Assembly (NCBI GenBank): GCA_034008185.1
Contig: CM067081.1
Coordinates: 16,615,821 to 16,679,820, forward strand
Direction of reading: 5' to 3'
Length of the DNA stretch: 64,000 nucleotides
Source of the DNA: Gorsachius magnificus
Taxonomy: Eukaryota > Chordata > Aves > Pelecaniformes > Ardeidae
The first letter of the stretch is position 1. Every line of letters starts with the position of its first letter. Below are positions 1 to 13,335 of the stretch, in pieces. Position numbers and translations under genes: made by a program. The notes under the pieces are model-generated. The model saw only the letters and a list, made by a program, of their open reading frames with translations, was not told the DNA's origin and searched no databases.

Positions 1-2871
1 GGAGAATGGCTGGCGGAGCAGCCGCACGCCGCCTCCTGCGTGGGTGCTGCAGGCTGGCTCGGAGGCAGCAGATGGGAAGAGGCTGATATTTTGGGGCGGG
101 GGAGGGAATAATCCTTGGTTTCCAGCAGGAAGAGAAGCCTGCCTGAGTAGGGAAAAGGTAGGAGTAGGTTGCCACTGCCCTGGGGTGGAGGGGAAGGCAA
201 GTGCTTGTGTAGGGAGGGTGAAGATAGGCAGATGCTGTTAGAAGAGCGGGTGGTCTCCAAGGTGGAGGGACAGGGGCTAGCCCTCTCTGGGATAACACAG
301 AATGGATCCGGCTGCCAAGATTGCTCCACACAAGTGCATCTCCACAAATCCCTCCTAACAGCATTAGCAATGAAATGCCTTGTTCTTAACGCCACAGCCC
401 TATGCTAACTAATTCCCCACCTTTCCCCTCCAGGTGTGAGCGTGCCGCCTCCCTGCTCAGGTGTGATGCCCAGCTTCTCCGGCACGTGCACAGCTCCAGC
501 CGCCCTGCGGTGCAATCACGCGTGCCGGGAGACCGCACGGACAGAGATATCAATCTGGCAAGCCTCTTCCAAACCTGCATGTTCCTTCCTCATGTACTCA
601 CTCCTTTGGCACAAGATATTGTTTAAGTTCCACCAATGCTTTAACCGAATTCTGCAAATAGGAAGAGTCCTATAAATAATAAGAAGAGGCATTAACTTTT
701 TGTCTACCAATAGACTGTTAATAACTTTTACTAGAAGTTTCCTGTCCTCTCAAGTCAGTTTTCCAGGTTAAATTTATTTTACTATGTTCTTTACCTATGC
801 AAAATTATGATGTGATTTTTTCACATATATATGGATAGATATACGCAATATTAGACAGAAGAGACATGGCATCAGAATTTATCTTAAAATGTAGTTAGTA
901 ATTTGACTGACCCAGGAGAGAATGTGTTAGACACTGACAATCAGAGGAAAATGTGTTTGATGCACAGATTCTATGCACCCACTGTACCATAACCTCACAC
1001 ACTGTGCCAGCCTTACTCCTCCTAGACAGGGTAGTACTCCAGCTGAATGCATAATATTGTTTCCAAAACAAAGGCAACTCCAGGTCCTAAATCCAGCCTG
1101 CTTATAAGACGGGATCACAAAGCTAATTCTGCACCAAGTCTGAAGGAAGGTGCCCATCTGCTCTTCTCAGCTGGAGATATATTCCCACAATGATAAACAG
1201 CTGCTTGAAAAACTTCGAGAGACAGTAACTTAAAACAACATAAATGAAGTTAAGCTGTACCAGAAAAGTCACTTAAAACCCCATGCATTTCTGATAACAG
1301 ACGAAAAGGTTTCCCTGAGATGTAAATACCCTCTCCAGCTAGTGGCCCCATATTAGCCCCCTTAATCCCCAAGGATCCACAGCTCCAGGGAGTATTTTCT
1401 ACCCTGCGTGGCAGTTTCCACCTCTAAAAGCTGCAAGATGCTAGACAGACGGGGTATTAATGCCACACACTGAGGACACTGGCTACCAGTCTTGTTCGGC
1501 AGGACAACTGGTACGGCAGACAGGGCGATGTGGCCTCAGCTGTCAGGAAGGGTAAAGAGTACGCAGGAGGTGTCTGTAAACAGCTGGGAAACCTCCCCAC
1601 ACTTTCCATCCCATGATAAGCCAGCAATAAAACAATACTTTGTAAATCAAGTAAGTGCCCGGATTTAGTGTGGACTTTCCTTCCAGTGACCCCTGCAGCT
1701 CTGTACAACCATGCGAAAGTGTCACGGTGTTCCTTTTACATGGGGGGAACTGGCAGCACATTTAATGGCACTGATGGAAATGAAATCCAAAGCTGCAACC
1801 CTGGCTCCGTGGTAATCCGAAAAGTTTTACCACTAATGTCACTGGAGCCAAATTTAACTCAGATCATCTGACTCCTGTACATCCCTTGGTACATTCATTT
1901 TTTTTTAAAATTTGCTTTTGGTTTTTTAGGGTGTGGGAAGAGCTATTCCCTGGGATTCCTCTTAGCAATCTCCATCTCTTTGTTAGAAACATGCTCACTA
2001 CATACCAGGGAAACAAAGCCCAGTTCTGCACTTTTGAATTCAGGAGTCCTAAGGTGAATATAGAGATAGATGAACACTGAGAAGCTGAGAGAAGAAAAAT
2101 AACGTGAAAATTAAAAAAAATAACCTACAAAAGTTGATTAATTGCTTTTGCTTGTATTTGAACTGGCAATGTGCATGGGTAGCAACACCACCTTTCTCCT
2201 GATCCGTTGGGAGCAATTCTAGGAGCACAAAGATAATTCAACACCCATGATCATTCAGGGTGAGGCCTCTGAGGTGAGACACGTGGTAATGTCAGCATCG
2301 CTGTGCCTTGACCTTGACACAGCATCACTCCCATTACCCTCAATCTTATAAAATACTCATTATGTTTTTTCTATCCTACAACTAACTTCTGCTGGAAGTT
2401 CTCTCCCATGGCTGACTCTCTGACCCCATCTTTGACCCCCCCTCAAAATCCACTCAAATCTTTCTCTGCCCTAACCCCATCACATTAATGATTCTGCCTT
2501 CACATTTCCATACAGCAGATTCCCAGTCCCAGCACAGCCCCAAGCCGTCCTTCAGCCCCATGGACCCTCGTACCTGCCCACCCATGCCTTGATCCTTCTG
2601 GGAGTCATTACACTGTTTTAACACAACTTCACTTGGGCAAAAAGTCCACAGAAAGACCATGGGACTATTGCTTGAATAAGAACTTTGCCCTGGATTGTGC
2701 TTGCTGAGGTTATATACCACTGGAGGAGACCAGTTCACAGATTCGGGCAAGGCACTAAGACATTACACCTGGTATGTGGATAAAAGGTCTCCTTGAGTTA
2801 GTGTCACAGAGGGACACTGACTTCTCTTGTCACCATAACCAACTAGCACAGGCTCTCTCCATACTCCAAAC

Positions 2872-2936
2872 ATAAAAAACAAACAAACAAAAAACGTAAT
2901 CAAACCAAACCAAACTAAACCAAATCAAAACCACAC
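2872..2936 (+). repeat. A-rich (CAAA/CCAAA)n low-complexity tract
   Basis: Imperfect CAAA then CCAAA units within about 65 bases of strongly A/C-biased sequence. No LINE or SINE body with a matching poly-A tail is recognised upstream. Confidence 0.85.
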
Positions 2937-5402
2937 CAGGTCAGAAACTGTTCTTAAAAGACACCTGTGCCCCTAAAGGTACCATTGTGCCTTTCAGCAA
3001 CACAGAGTCACATCATGTCAGCAACAGCTAATTAATTTTAAGTCACCACAGTGCTTTTGAGGGTGGTAGGGAACAATCCTTACGGAAGGCTCCGTACCTG
3101 ACCAGCGCTTGGGGCAGGGACATTGCTTGTCCCCATGGGGAAAAGCAGCAGCACTCACCACCACCACCTCTCCTTCTGGGCAGAGGAACAGAGCAACTCC
3201 GTTTGGCTGATGCAAGGATGCGACGATGGCTTGATCTGGTCAGGCTGCAGGCAGCATTGTATGCCATCAAATACAGTGGGCATGCTGCAGGCTGTTTAAA
3301 AGCCACAATGAGGAGACAACATGCTCTTCAGTGATAGATGGCTCTAAACAAGCTCATGCATAAAATTAGAAGCAATCTGTAGAACTGTAATTTCCATTCT
3401 CCCATGGAATTGAAAGGAGGATGATTACTATAGCAGCAATTGCTAGGGCTGCTGTATCAAAAGGTCAACCTGCAATTTCATTACCTCCACCCCTCAATAC
3501 ATACACACATAACAAAGACCAAACCATTCACATTTCAAGAGCTTGTAACTCCTCCAGACATGTCATGTAGTATACAAATCAGAGCCCAGAAGCACTCACT
3601 TGCCATAGTAAAACCAGAAGGTCTGTTTGTAGGAATATTTGAAGTTGAGGAGGTCTAATAAAACCTGGGTACGTTGTCATGTTAGCTTGTTTCACACACT
3701 TCGGCAAAACAGCTTTTCCTTTTTCTTATTGAGAAATTTTGCACCCTATTAACCTTCTCTCTATTGTATCAGGAAAACGAGCACAGCAACATTATTCTCC
3801 TGCATGGGAACCAGAGGCTGGACCTGTGACTGGGGACTGATCCTTTTCTTTGATTCTTTCAGTCTCAGTACATTTGCAGAATGTAACCAACTTACAAAAC
3901 ACATTCCTACAGGATTAAAATGTGTATTGCTACCAGCACTAAAAGGTGAACGACCTTACTGAAACAGAAACTTTAAGCTGGCATTTTCCCTTTAACATTA
4001 TGAAAGCCTCTTCTGAAATAAAAGCCATAATATCTATTGGTTTCAAGACATTTTTTAAATTGCTAAATAAAAACCAAATTATCTTTTTCACAAAAACTTC
4101 ACCTTTTAAAAATCATCAGTGAGGAAATGATATACTAGTTCAATATGATGCTCAGCTAAGATGCCCCACAAAAATATCAGTGAAATTTTGGGAGATGAAC
4201 ACTGTAATATTGAGCATTATATGAGACTGAAGAAAAAAAATGAGGGAATCTTCAGTGCATTAAAAGCAATTACCACCTAAACTAAGATCAATGACATGAC
4301 AAACTACAGAGGAATGCTTTTGCTTGCTTGCGCTGCTTCATCTGCTCTCAAGCTTCAAACAGAAGCCTAACTTGGAGCTTCTGAATTTCATGACCTTCTA
4401 CTATAATTTGCTTAGTTCACACCAAAACCTTTCAGAAGAATGTATCAGTCAAGTTACTCTGATGGCATAAAACCAGCCTGGACCTGTTGCAATGCATTCT
4501 GTTACACAGCAACAATACACCACAGACCAGGCTCAGATTATCTCAGCCTAAAAGGTACGTTTACTCTTGGCACCAAACACAGTATTTGTTTTTAAAGGAT
4601 TGCTGTAGTTAGGTCATTATACAAAACTACAGGAATATAAATCTTAACCTTCTCTTTAGAACATCTGACATCAAACAAAGCATGGAGGCCTGGTAAAGAG
4701 CCTAATTTTGGCGGATTCAGCAGATATTTTGGCAGGAAAAAGTAGGAACAGGCCAGAAAATATTTGCTTGATCCGAGGCTTCCTACAAGCCCAACTGCAT
4801 GACATTTGCTATTAATTCAAACCTAAGAAACTCATCCCTGATGAGGTTTTCTAAATGACTGGGTGAGGGATAGGAACACGGCCTGAGAATTTTGGCTCAC
4901 CCTGCCTTTGTACCAGCAGTGCCCCATATTCTCAGTGGAAAAGACAAAAATCACCCTGCTCCAGAAGAAAGAAAACATGTTAGTGGGTGCATAGAAGTGG
5001 CCTTTCAAAAACTGACCATGGATATTCAGAAAAAGAACCCATCACTTTCAGAGTAAGTTGATCTATACAAACTTTCTTTTAGTAATTTAAGAATGAGAAA
5101 AAATAAGAGAATCCTAACCCAGGGATATGACTGCCTCCAAGCTACTTGCTGTACAACTCACATGGACTCAACTTTTTCAAATGACAAAATCCCACTATCT
5201 CCACATCCACCAAAAAGCTGAATATCAAATTGTGTATTTAATGCATTTTATAATACTATCTGTGCAAGAACGTATTCCACATAAGACCAAGAACTGATGA
5301 AGAGCATCCTGACCTGAAATTTCAGTCCCAGTAAGGTTTTGTAAGGACATATCCACGGCAACCCTGCGCCTAGCACTACCGCAGGGTTGTAAAATCTTTT
5401 AC

Positions 5403-5465
5403 GCATGTATCCTCACAAAACTCCTGCAAGGCAAGGGAGTATTACTGCAACAGAAGACTCAGGTT
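5403..5465 (+). repeat. MIR-like / CORE-SINE remnant
   Basis: TATCCTCACAAAACTCCTGC, then AAGGCAAGGGAGTATTACTG and AACAGAAGACTCAGG follow the MIR pattern 'ttatcctcacaacaaccc...aggtactattattat...cagatgaggaaactgagg', with gaps. Old and diverged. Confidence 0.4.
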
Positions 5466-7662
5466 GGTGCTACCAGAGGGATGTTACCACATTGCACGGC
5501 ATTGTTTTATACCAAGGAGAGAAGACAATCCTCCAACAGTCCCGAAATACCTCTCATTATTAACATTGCACAGAGAATTGGCCAATAAGGATTGCAATGG
5601 AAGCTGTAGGGGAAACAGGGGTTTAAAATGCTCTTTTTCCAAGCAGCCATCAGACTCTTCCTCTGCTCTTCTTATTCAGACCTAATATTTACCCCCTCTA
5701 AACCTCCTCTGGCCTTTATTTGCCCTCTCCATAGGACTTACAGCAAACTATAATTACAGAACTAGTGCTGGCCCAATTTCCCCATATTTATCAGTTTAAG
5801 ATGAGAAAGAGGAACTTGCACCAGGTATTCAAGCATCATGAAGTTTTTGATGAGAAAGGAGGAAGAACTCACAGGCAATTAACATGGAACCATATTTTGA
5901 TTTCCAGTCTATATCTGGCATCTTTTGCCTTATAATGACTGAATCTATACTACGAGAGAACAAAAAGGTCTCACCTTCATTACAGTCTACTGCCTAAACG
6001 CTGACTGAGGCAGGTACTCTGTCTCAAGTGTCACAAGTTATGGCAAAAGCCAGCTCATTTTAAAAAGTCATGTACGTATTTGAATAGCGTGGTTATATGT
6101 TAAGGATAAAAGAAAAATGTATTGTGGCTGAAGTCTGGCATGTGTTTGGGAATGTAAAACAGAACACTCTCAGAGAAGACGTTGGCAGAGTCTCAGTTAT
6201 AACACGCAAGTTATTTCCACTATAATATAATGCAGATATTTCAAACATTTCAAACATTTAGAATTTTTGTACAATCACAATGCTTTTGAAAATCCACTGC
6301 ATTATCCAGATATCCAAGTAAGTTCTAGCACACACTTTTACATGCAGTTATAGAATTTCAGACTCCAACAAGAATCAATTTTTACTACCCTATGTCTACC
6401 ACAGCTTTGCTTTCAAATGAGGATCAGTGTATATTTGTAACCTTTACCTCCTCTTTTCTGCATGGTAAAAACAAGCTAGTTTTTTTTTTTTCCCAAGTAA
6501 GTGGGAAATATTTCTTTTTCTAAAATATCATGTAAATAAACTGCCTTCTACATGTGTAAATTCCACAAATTAGGTACTAAGTACCCTGGGACTTCGCTTC
6601 AGAATAACAATTTTGCACAGTAGGCACTATTTCTTCTTGTGCACAGCTAACCATTAAAGTAACATTAACTTTTACTACAAAAATAGTAAGGCAGTTATGA
6701 ATTTTTCGCATGTAAAAATGGGACAAGAAGATCTTGAAGCAAACAAAACTTAATGATAGCATCTCTCCCTAGCCCCATTAACAGACTAAATTACAAATAA
6801 AATATTTTAAGCATTTAATTCCTTAAACAATGACAACCTTATCAGGGTTCAAAAAAAGGAAAGAAAACTGAGCATGTTTTCACATTAGTTCACTTAGCAC
6901 TTGATAAAATCCAAAGGAAACCTGTTTATCTACCTCTGGAACCAGCAGCTCTTAAATATGACCGTGCTTTGTTTTCTCTCCGTGCAAGGAAGGATCTAAA
7001 TCCTCTACACTCCCCACAGAGCCATACTCTCACGCCCTTGCCAGAACCCAGCTTTATTCTTGCCGTTTTACAGAGAGTCAAGGCCCAACCTTAGTCCTAT
7101 GAAATCAAGCTGTCACCAGAGCACCAGCAATACCCTGTGATGGTTCACACTGTCTACCGCAGACACTGCCTATAGGACTGGATGAACCGCCTTACAGAGG
7201 TGGGTAGCTCTTTCCATCGACTGTGGAGGAAGTTTACAGAAGTTTTCCCTAGGCTAGATGCTTAACTTTATAACCTCCAAAACCAGATGGATCCCAGTCT
7301 GACCACAAGAGAGATCTAGCACCCGTCATAAAGGGACCCCGAGGCACAGCAGACACCTAGGGCTGGATGGTGGCCATCCCAGAGCAATCACAGGGCCACC
7401 CCTTCATGGGGAATGGACAAGCCCTACAGGAGCATTTGCAGCTCTGAATTCTTAGAAACATGGGTAGTTCAGCAACAACTCCATAACTGCATAAGGAAAG
7501 CCACGGAGGGAGGTAAGGTACAATAGCCACCCAATAAAAAGGGTGTCCTCAAAAGTGACCCTTACACCTCAAGTGAGCTTCATCATTCCCTACTTATCCA
7601 AGATCACTTTACTGTGTTTGCTCTCTGCAATCTGTTTCCTCTCCCAACTGCTAATGTGAAAA

Positions 7663-9156
7663 ATGTCTGAACAAGGGACTGGGACCCACCTGATGCATCC
7701 CAGAGTCCTGAGGGAATTGGCCGATGTAGTCGCCAAGCCACTCTCCATGATATTGCAAAAGTCATGGCAGTCAGGTGAAGTCCCTGGTGACTGGAAAAAG
7801 GGAAACATTGTGCCCATTTTCAAAAAGGGTAGAAAGGAAGACCCTGGGAACTACCGACCTGTCAGCCTCACCTCTGTGCCTGGGAAGATCATGGAGCAGA
7901 TCCTCCTAGAAGCTATGCTAACGCACATGGAGGCTAGGGAGATAATTCGAGATAGCCAGCATGGCTTCACCAAGGGCAAGTCCTGCCTGACGAACCTAGT
8001 GACTTTCTATGATGGTGTGACAACAACAGTGGACAAAGGAAAACCAATGGATGTCATCTATCTGGACTTCTGCAAAGCCCTTGACACCGTCCCCCACAAC
8101 ATCCTTCTCTCTAAATTGCAGAGCTATGGATTTGATGGGTGGACTGTTCGGTGGATAAGGAACTGGCTGGATGGCCGCATCCAGAGGGTAGTGGTCAATG
8201 GCTCAATGTCCGGATGGAGACTGAGTGGTGTCCCTCAGGGGTCCGTACTGGGACCGGCGCTGTTTAATATTTTCATCAATGACTTAGACAGAGAGATCGA
8301 GTGCACCCTCAGCAAGTTTGCGGATGACACCAAACTGAGTGGTGCGGTTGACACACCAGAAGGACGGGATGTCATCCAGAGAGACCTGGACAGGCTGGAG
8401 AGGTGGGCCTGTGTGAACCTCATGAGGTTCAACAAGGCCAAGTGCAAGGTCCTGCACCTGGGTCGGGGTAACCCCCAGTATCAGTACAGGCTGGGGGAAG
8501 AAAGGATCGAAAGCAGCCCTGCCGAGAGGGACTTGGGGGTGCTGGTGGATGAAAAGCTGGACATGAGCCGGCAATGTGCGCTGGCGGCCCAGAAGGCCAA
8601 CCGTACCCTGGGCTGCATCAGGAGAAGCGTGGCCAGCAGGTCGAGGGAGGTGATTCTGCCCCTCTACTCTGCTCTGGTGAGACCTCACCTGGAGTACTGC
8701 ATCCAGCTCTGGAGCCCTCAGCACAAGAAGGACATGGAACTGTTGGAGGGGTCCAGAGGAGGGCTACAAAAATATCCGGGGCTGGAGCACCTCTCTTATG
8801 AGGACAGGCTGAGGGAGTTGGGCTTGTTCAGCCTGGAGAAGAGAAGGCTGCGGGGAGACCTGATTGCGGCCTTTCAGTACCTAAAGGGGGCCTATAGGAA
8901 AGATGGGGATGATCTTTTTAGTAGGGCCAGCTGTGTCAGGACAAGGGGTAATGGTTTTAAACTAAAACAGGGTAGGTTTAGACTGGATATAAGGAAGAAA
9001 TTCTTTACACTGAGGGTGGTGAAACACTGGAACAGGTTGCCCAGAGAGGTAGTGGAGGCCCCATCCCTGGAAACATTCCAGGCCAGGTTGGACAGGGCTC
9101 TGGGCAACCTGATCAAGTTAGCGGTGTCCCTGCTCACTGCAGGGGGGTTGGACTAG
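7663..9156 (+). CDS. CR1 ORF2 fragment: reverse transcriptase and C-terminal region (497 codons, retrotransposon-derived)
   Basis: Open from ATG 7663 to a stop at 9154-9156. Reverse-transcriptase landmarks are in order: NYRPVSLT (residues 63-70), HGFTKGKSC (100-108), motif [10 protein letters not shown] (133-141, catalytic D135), PQGSVLGP (191-198) and the catalytic FADD box (219-222). A thumb/C-terminal region follows, with RPHLEYC and [18 protein letters not shown]. Oddities: the usual AFD of motif A reads ALD; the segment before PQG is about two residues short (WRLSGVPQG); and around residues 363-373 the usual ERVQRRATKMI is read out of frame and then restored. Without the endonuclease domain it cannot act as a complete ORF2. 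The ATG and first few residues are probably host sequence. It is unlikely to be a host gene. Confidence 0.8.
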   Translation: MSEQGTGTHLMHPRVLRELADVVAKPLSMILQKSWQSGEVPGDWKKGNIVPIFKKGRKEDPGNYRPVSLTSVPGKIMEQILLEAMLTHMEAREIIRDSQHGFTKGKSCLTNLVTFYDGVTTTVDKGKPMDVIYLDFCKALDTVPHNILLSKLQSYGFDGWTVRWIRNWLDGRIQRVVVNGSMSGWRLSGVPQGSVLGPALFNIFINDLDREIECTLSKFADDTKLSGAVDTPEGRDVIQRDLDRLERWACVNLMRFNKAKCKVLHLGRGNPQYQYRLGEERIESSPAERDLGVLVDEKLDMSRQCALAAQKANRTLGCIRRSVASRSREVILPLYSALVRPHLEYCIQLWSPQHKKDMELLEGSRGGLQKYPGLEHLSYEDRLRELGLFSLEKRRLRGDLIAAFQYLKGAYRKDGDDLFSRASCVRTRGNGFKLKQGRFRLDIRKKFFTLRVVKHWNRLPREVVEAPSLETFQARLDRALGNLIKLAVSLLTAGGLD

Positions 9157-9214
9157 ATGACCTCTAGGGGTCCCTTCCAACCCAAAACATTCTATGATTC
9201 TATGATTCTATGAT
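7670..9214 (+). mobile_element. CR1 LINE, 5'-truncated, with long open reverse-transcriptase frame
   Basis: Non-LTR retrotransposon copy containing most of the ORF2 reverse transcriptase and the complete 3' end. It ends in three ATTCTATG units (9189-9213). The AP-endonuclease half and any ORF1 are missing, as in most CR1 copies, which are truncated at the 5' end during target-primed reverse transcription. It inserted antisense to PDGFD. Homology to CR1 appears to begin a few codons after the first ATG. It is the longest and best preserved young-type copy in the window. Confidence 0.95.
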
Positions 9215-12200
9215 CCACTCTGCTGCCGACACCGGTATGTCTGTGCTGTAGGTAACGGACGTCAATGGCACCAATACAATCCTGCCATTTCCTCTGTTGT
9301 CTCCTCCAAATAACCCTAGTTTGCATGATGGCAGTGAGGCCACTCCCTTACAGTAGGCGTCGTCCATATGAAAAAAGGTCACTTCTTGACCCCAGGTGTG
9401 AACGAAGAGGCCTGTAAGAAAGACTAGGACAGCTATTCCAGCCGTCTCAGGCTGTGAGAGCTCTATGATCAGGTTATTAGAGGACTGGAAAGTGCCTTGC
9501 ATCAGCGCCAACTTTATTGTATCTGCATACATACATATTTACTCTATATATTTAAGCAAGAAGAACCAAAGACGTTCTATTTGCTACAACTATTTACCGG
9601 GAAGTGATGAATCTCTCACTTCGTGAATGTAATGAAAAATAAACAAAAGTCATAACATATATTCTTCTGAGGACAAGCCGCGGTTGTTCATAAAGATTTT
9701 GAATGGTCTGGCAGTCCTTTCTGCCTATGGACAGGCTGTAATTGCTGCCTCTTGGCCGCAGTGAACCTCCAGCCTGGTGCCTGACTTTGTGGTCACCCCC
9801 CCCCTTTCAACTTTTATATTGGCTTAGTAGACAAGAAGGCTTTTTTAAAATCTGTGCCTAACGCATTTTGGCAAAGTACCACAACTTGATACTGTTCTGC
9901 TTTTGACAGGCTTCTCGTAACTCTGGCCACTTCTGTATTTTCAATTGCTTCAACTATCCACTATGATCCAGGGACTGAAATGTGCAAGTGGTATGCTGCT
10001 TGTAAAAAAAAGAAATCCCAAAAAGCCTCCTTCAGGCAAAGGAAATTCACCCCCTGCCCTTGAGCTGAGCTCTCCTCATTCTCAGTCTCACTGGGCTTGA
10101 GCCTGGAGGCAGAGATTGGCTCCATGTGTCAGAGGAGAAGCTGCCAGCCCCCAGCGAGGCTTGGGTCTGGCACAGACCCCAGCAGAGACCTCAGCAGCAG
10201 GCGTGACAGCCAGGACATATGACAGGGGTGGAAAGGTTGGAGCTTCCAGAGCAGCTGGGATGAGAAAGCTGGCAGTTCTGTGGCTAAACAAGATGTGACA
10301 CAGATATTTTGGGCAGTGTTTTCTCATAGGTTTGGAAACAGAAAGATCATCAATAAAGTTTCTCAACAAGAAAAGCCACAATGAAATCAACATAGCAATA
10401 GACAGGAACACAGATTCTTGCAAAGATCCAGGATTTCTAAGTAACAAATTCCAGAAAAGAAGGTGAAGCTGAGACTTCCTTGGTTGCTGATGCTTTCTGA
10501 ACAGAAAGATTGAACTGTCTCATCGGTGTCACGCAACACTACCCCGACCCAAAACTCTCCTGGAGGGGAATGGGCCACTCCTGACCTCTCTTCCCACTTT
10601 GGATCCTAGATAGGTACCAGCTCAAACCCACACTGGGAATTTTCTCTCCTCTCTCCTCCAAAGAAGCAGAAAACAAATACATGTTACGTTACCCAAGGTG
10701 GGGTTCATCCAAGACTAGCAACCTAAAGCAGAGAATCTCTGTCACCTCAAGGCTTTTTTCTGTGGCCAGCAAAGACAGGCTGACCTGGAAAGGAGTTCAC
10801 CTTCCGTGCATCTTAGAATGGGATGAGCATTTACTTTTAAATGAACAAAGTTGGGTGGCGTAAATTCCCACCAGAGTGTGCCATTTCTCACCTACCTTCC
10901 TTCCTACACAAGTTCAAGATGCTTGCAAGGAGCAAAACAGCTTCCAAAACAATAAAATAAAAATGGTCTGCATCAGTTTGGGGCAATCCCTGGCTTCAGC
11001 TGAAGTCAGGAGTTCTTGTAGCATTAAACGGGAGCTCGCACTCTGAATTTCATGGTGGGGTCTCTGGTGGGGATGTGACAAAGCTACTGAATTCCTGGCC
11101 TGTGCCATTCCTGTGTCAGGGGATTGCTCTCCTTGCCCCACTGCAGCATGTTCGTGGCACTTCCACACTGACAGGAGAGCATACACAGGCTGTGTCAGGG
11201 ATAAGAATCAGCTGCTATAACTTGCTGAGTTCAAATGCTACAACGCAGATGGCTTCAGCTCTTTTGTACTAAGGAAAGCGATGGAGATGAGAGCCAGAGG
11301 GCAAATGCAGTACTTTAGGAGCTCCTTTTGCTCCTCTGCTCCCTTGATCCTCATTAAATGTTTGCTCAATCCATCCAACTCATTCCACTATTGTTTTCCC
11401 AGCTCAGCTGTTTTGCAGAGACTCTGACAACACAGCCATTCCTGACAAACTTCTGGAATCCCCAGCAATGTATTGCAGAAGAAAGAATGCCACATAGTAC
11501 AAAACAGAAGAGGAAGAAATGGCAGAAGACATGAGGACATCCAGACTGTAGACACAAGACAGAGAAACTCTCTTTTCCATGCCCACAAATGAAGAAGAAA
11601 GGCTTAAGAAAGCTACCTTGAGTGAGCACTACCCTGCAGACTGCTTTGTAGAATACATACAGTTTCAGAGGGGTAGTTTTATGTGCCATAAAAAAAAGTG
11701 AACTGGAGTTGCTACAGTATTCCTGAAACAGAACAATTTTAAAGCCTCATAAAAGTTGGCTAAAGTTATTTGTGGATATTGCAAATAATGCAGGAGACGG
11801 TAATGTGGACGTGCATGGGGCAGACAACCAAGAACACAGGATTTCTATCTGTTGCCCCCCTAATCTCATCCTAGGGAAGTCTCCAATGAAGATCAGATCT
11901 TAATAAAAAAGACTAACTGATAAAAAAAAAAAAAGAAGATCACTGGCAACTGAATAGGTGCCTAGGGATCTCATGCCTCTGCACAGGCTTCAGCTGCCTG
12001 TGGCCTAAGAATTAGAACCTGATGGACCTTGGCTCTCCAGGATGCCTCTTGGTTGACTACAGGTGGGTAAGGATCGATTAGGAAAAGACCAAATTGAACC
12101 TAACCACTATTTGTTTAAGTTATGCTATTGCTTTGAATTCATCTGTCTCTGATAAACCTATTTAAAGTCAAAATGAAAACAATTATATCTATTATAACAT

Positions 12201-13254
12201 AAAATATTAATACTGTTTTACTTACACCAAATAATTGAAACAGTACATGCTTGTGGCGAAAGTTTTAAAACAAGTCAAATATCTAAAGTGGTTTATTAGT
12301 AACAAGTTAAATGGAAGACAGTGGTTAAGCACCTAGAATAAGAAGTGCTAAACCAGATCCTGACAGCACTAGTCTCTTCTGCAAATACAGAGATAATGTA
12401 TCTTTCTTGACAGTTTATTTAAATATTTTTGGTTCACTGAATAATTCATTCCAAGTTGAAACCAACTAAGAGTTGAGGAAAAAAACAAACCAAAAAGCTT
12501 CAGAGACAGCTTGCTTTCTAATTTCATCTTGTGAATAAAAGCACCGGGTGAGAGGATGAGCACTGCAGTTCTAAAACCTTGAATGCAGCTATCAGAAATA
12601 AACAGATCAAGTAATTAATTGAAAAGTTCTTTTGTTTAATTAATCACTTTGCTTTAAATGATAAAACTTGCAGAAAATATTATCTAAAGGCAAAAAATAC
12701 TCCACATATATATGGTAGTTCTGACTCTATCAATGTTTTAAGAACACTGCTTTCGAACACTTTTCAGTTAATCTGATGTCTTCTCCTTACACAACTTGGG
12801 ACTTGAACAAGTAGGAGAAAATTATTATCCAGGGAGAGCTGCATTATTCCTTTTTGTTTGCTTCTTTTACAAAAACACACAGATCAAGGATCTGAGTGAA
12901 CCTGGTGTTTCTGGGTCGCAAAAGAGATGCTAACTGCAAGTTGCCACTTGACAGCTTGCAGAAGTGGGGGGGGCTTTGCTCATGGAGCAAAACTGCTGCT
13001 GGGGAAGTGCCTTGTATGAAGAGCGGACAACCGTAGCACAAGCCTAGAGCCTCTCTCCTTCGTCCTCGAGCAGGGAGAGCTAGATGCAGGGACCGCAGGT
13101 CAGGCTGCATTTGAGCAACAGAGTCCTGGCAAGGGACAGAGGCCATAGCGCTGCACTGCAAATGCACGAGGAGCAGGTTTGGCTATTGCAAAGCGTAAGA
13201 CCAGAGTCAGCTGTGTAGACCTCATGCTCAAAACATGAGCGCAGTACTCCGGAC

Positions 13255-13335
13255 ATCAGAGCCCTGCTCTGCCACCGACCTGAACTCTAGCAAAGTCACA
13301 GGCTTTCTATGACCTGCACATTGCCCAGGAGATTT
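13255..13335 (+). repeat. MIR-like remnant (5' core part)
   Basis: CATCAGAGCCCTGCTCTGCC followed by ACCGACCTGAACTCTAGCAA and AGTCACAGGCTTTCTATGACC resembles the MIR segment 'ccagctctgccactta...gcaagtcac...cctctctg'. Confidence 0.4.

Larger units (their letters stand above)
1..7669. other. Intronic stretch without genes
   Basis: AT-rich single-copy-looking DNA. It has a moderately CpG-rich patch at about 435-545, the A-rich tract at 2872 and the MIR-like remnant at 5403. A weaker MIR-like match (TTATTCTTGCCGTTTTACAG) lies near 7050-7080. No exon-like or RNA-gene signal is seen. Confidence 0.7.

Noticed and set aside
9200..9532. 110-codon minus-strand frame with a hydrophobic segment next to the CR1 end
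   Set aside because: No recognisable family, partly uses the CR1 octamer tail as coding sequence, and no splice or promoter context. Kept only as an unassigned frame.
10088..10447. 119-codon minus-strand frame
   Set aside because: No motif or family recognised, with overlapping frames on the other strand. Expected by chance in 64 kb.
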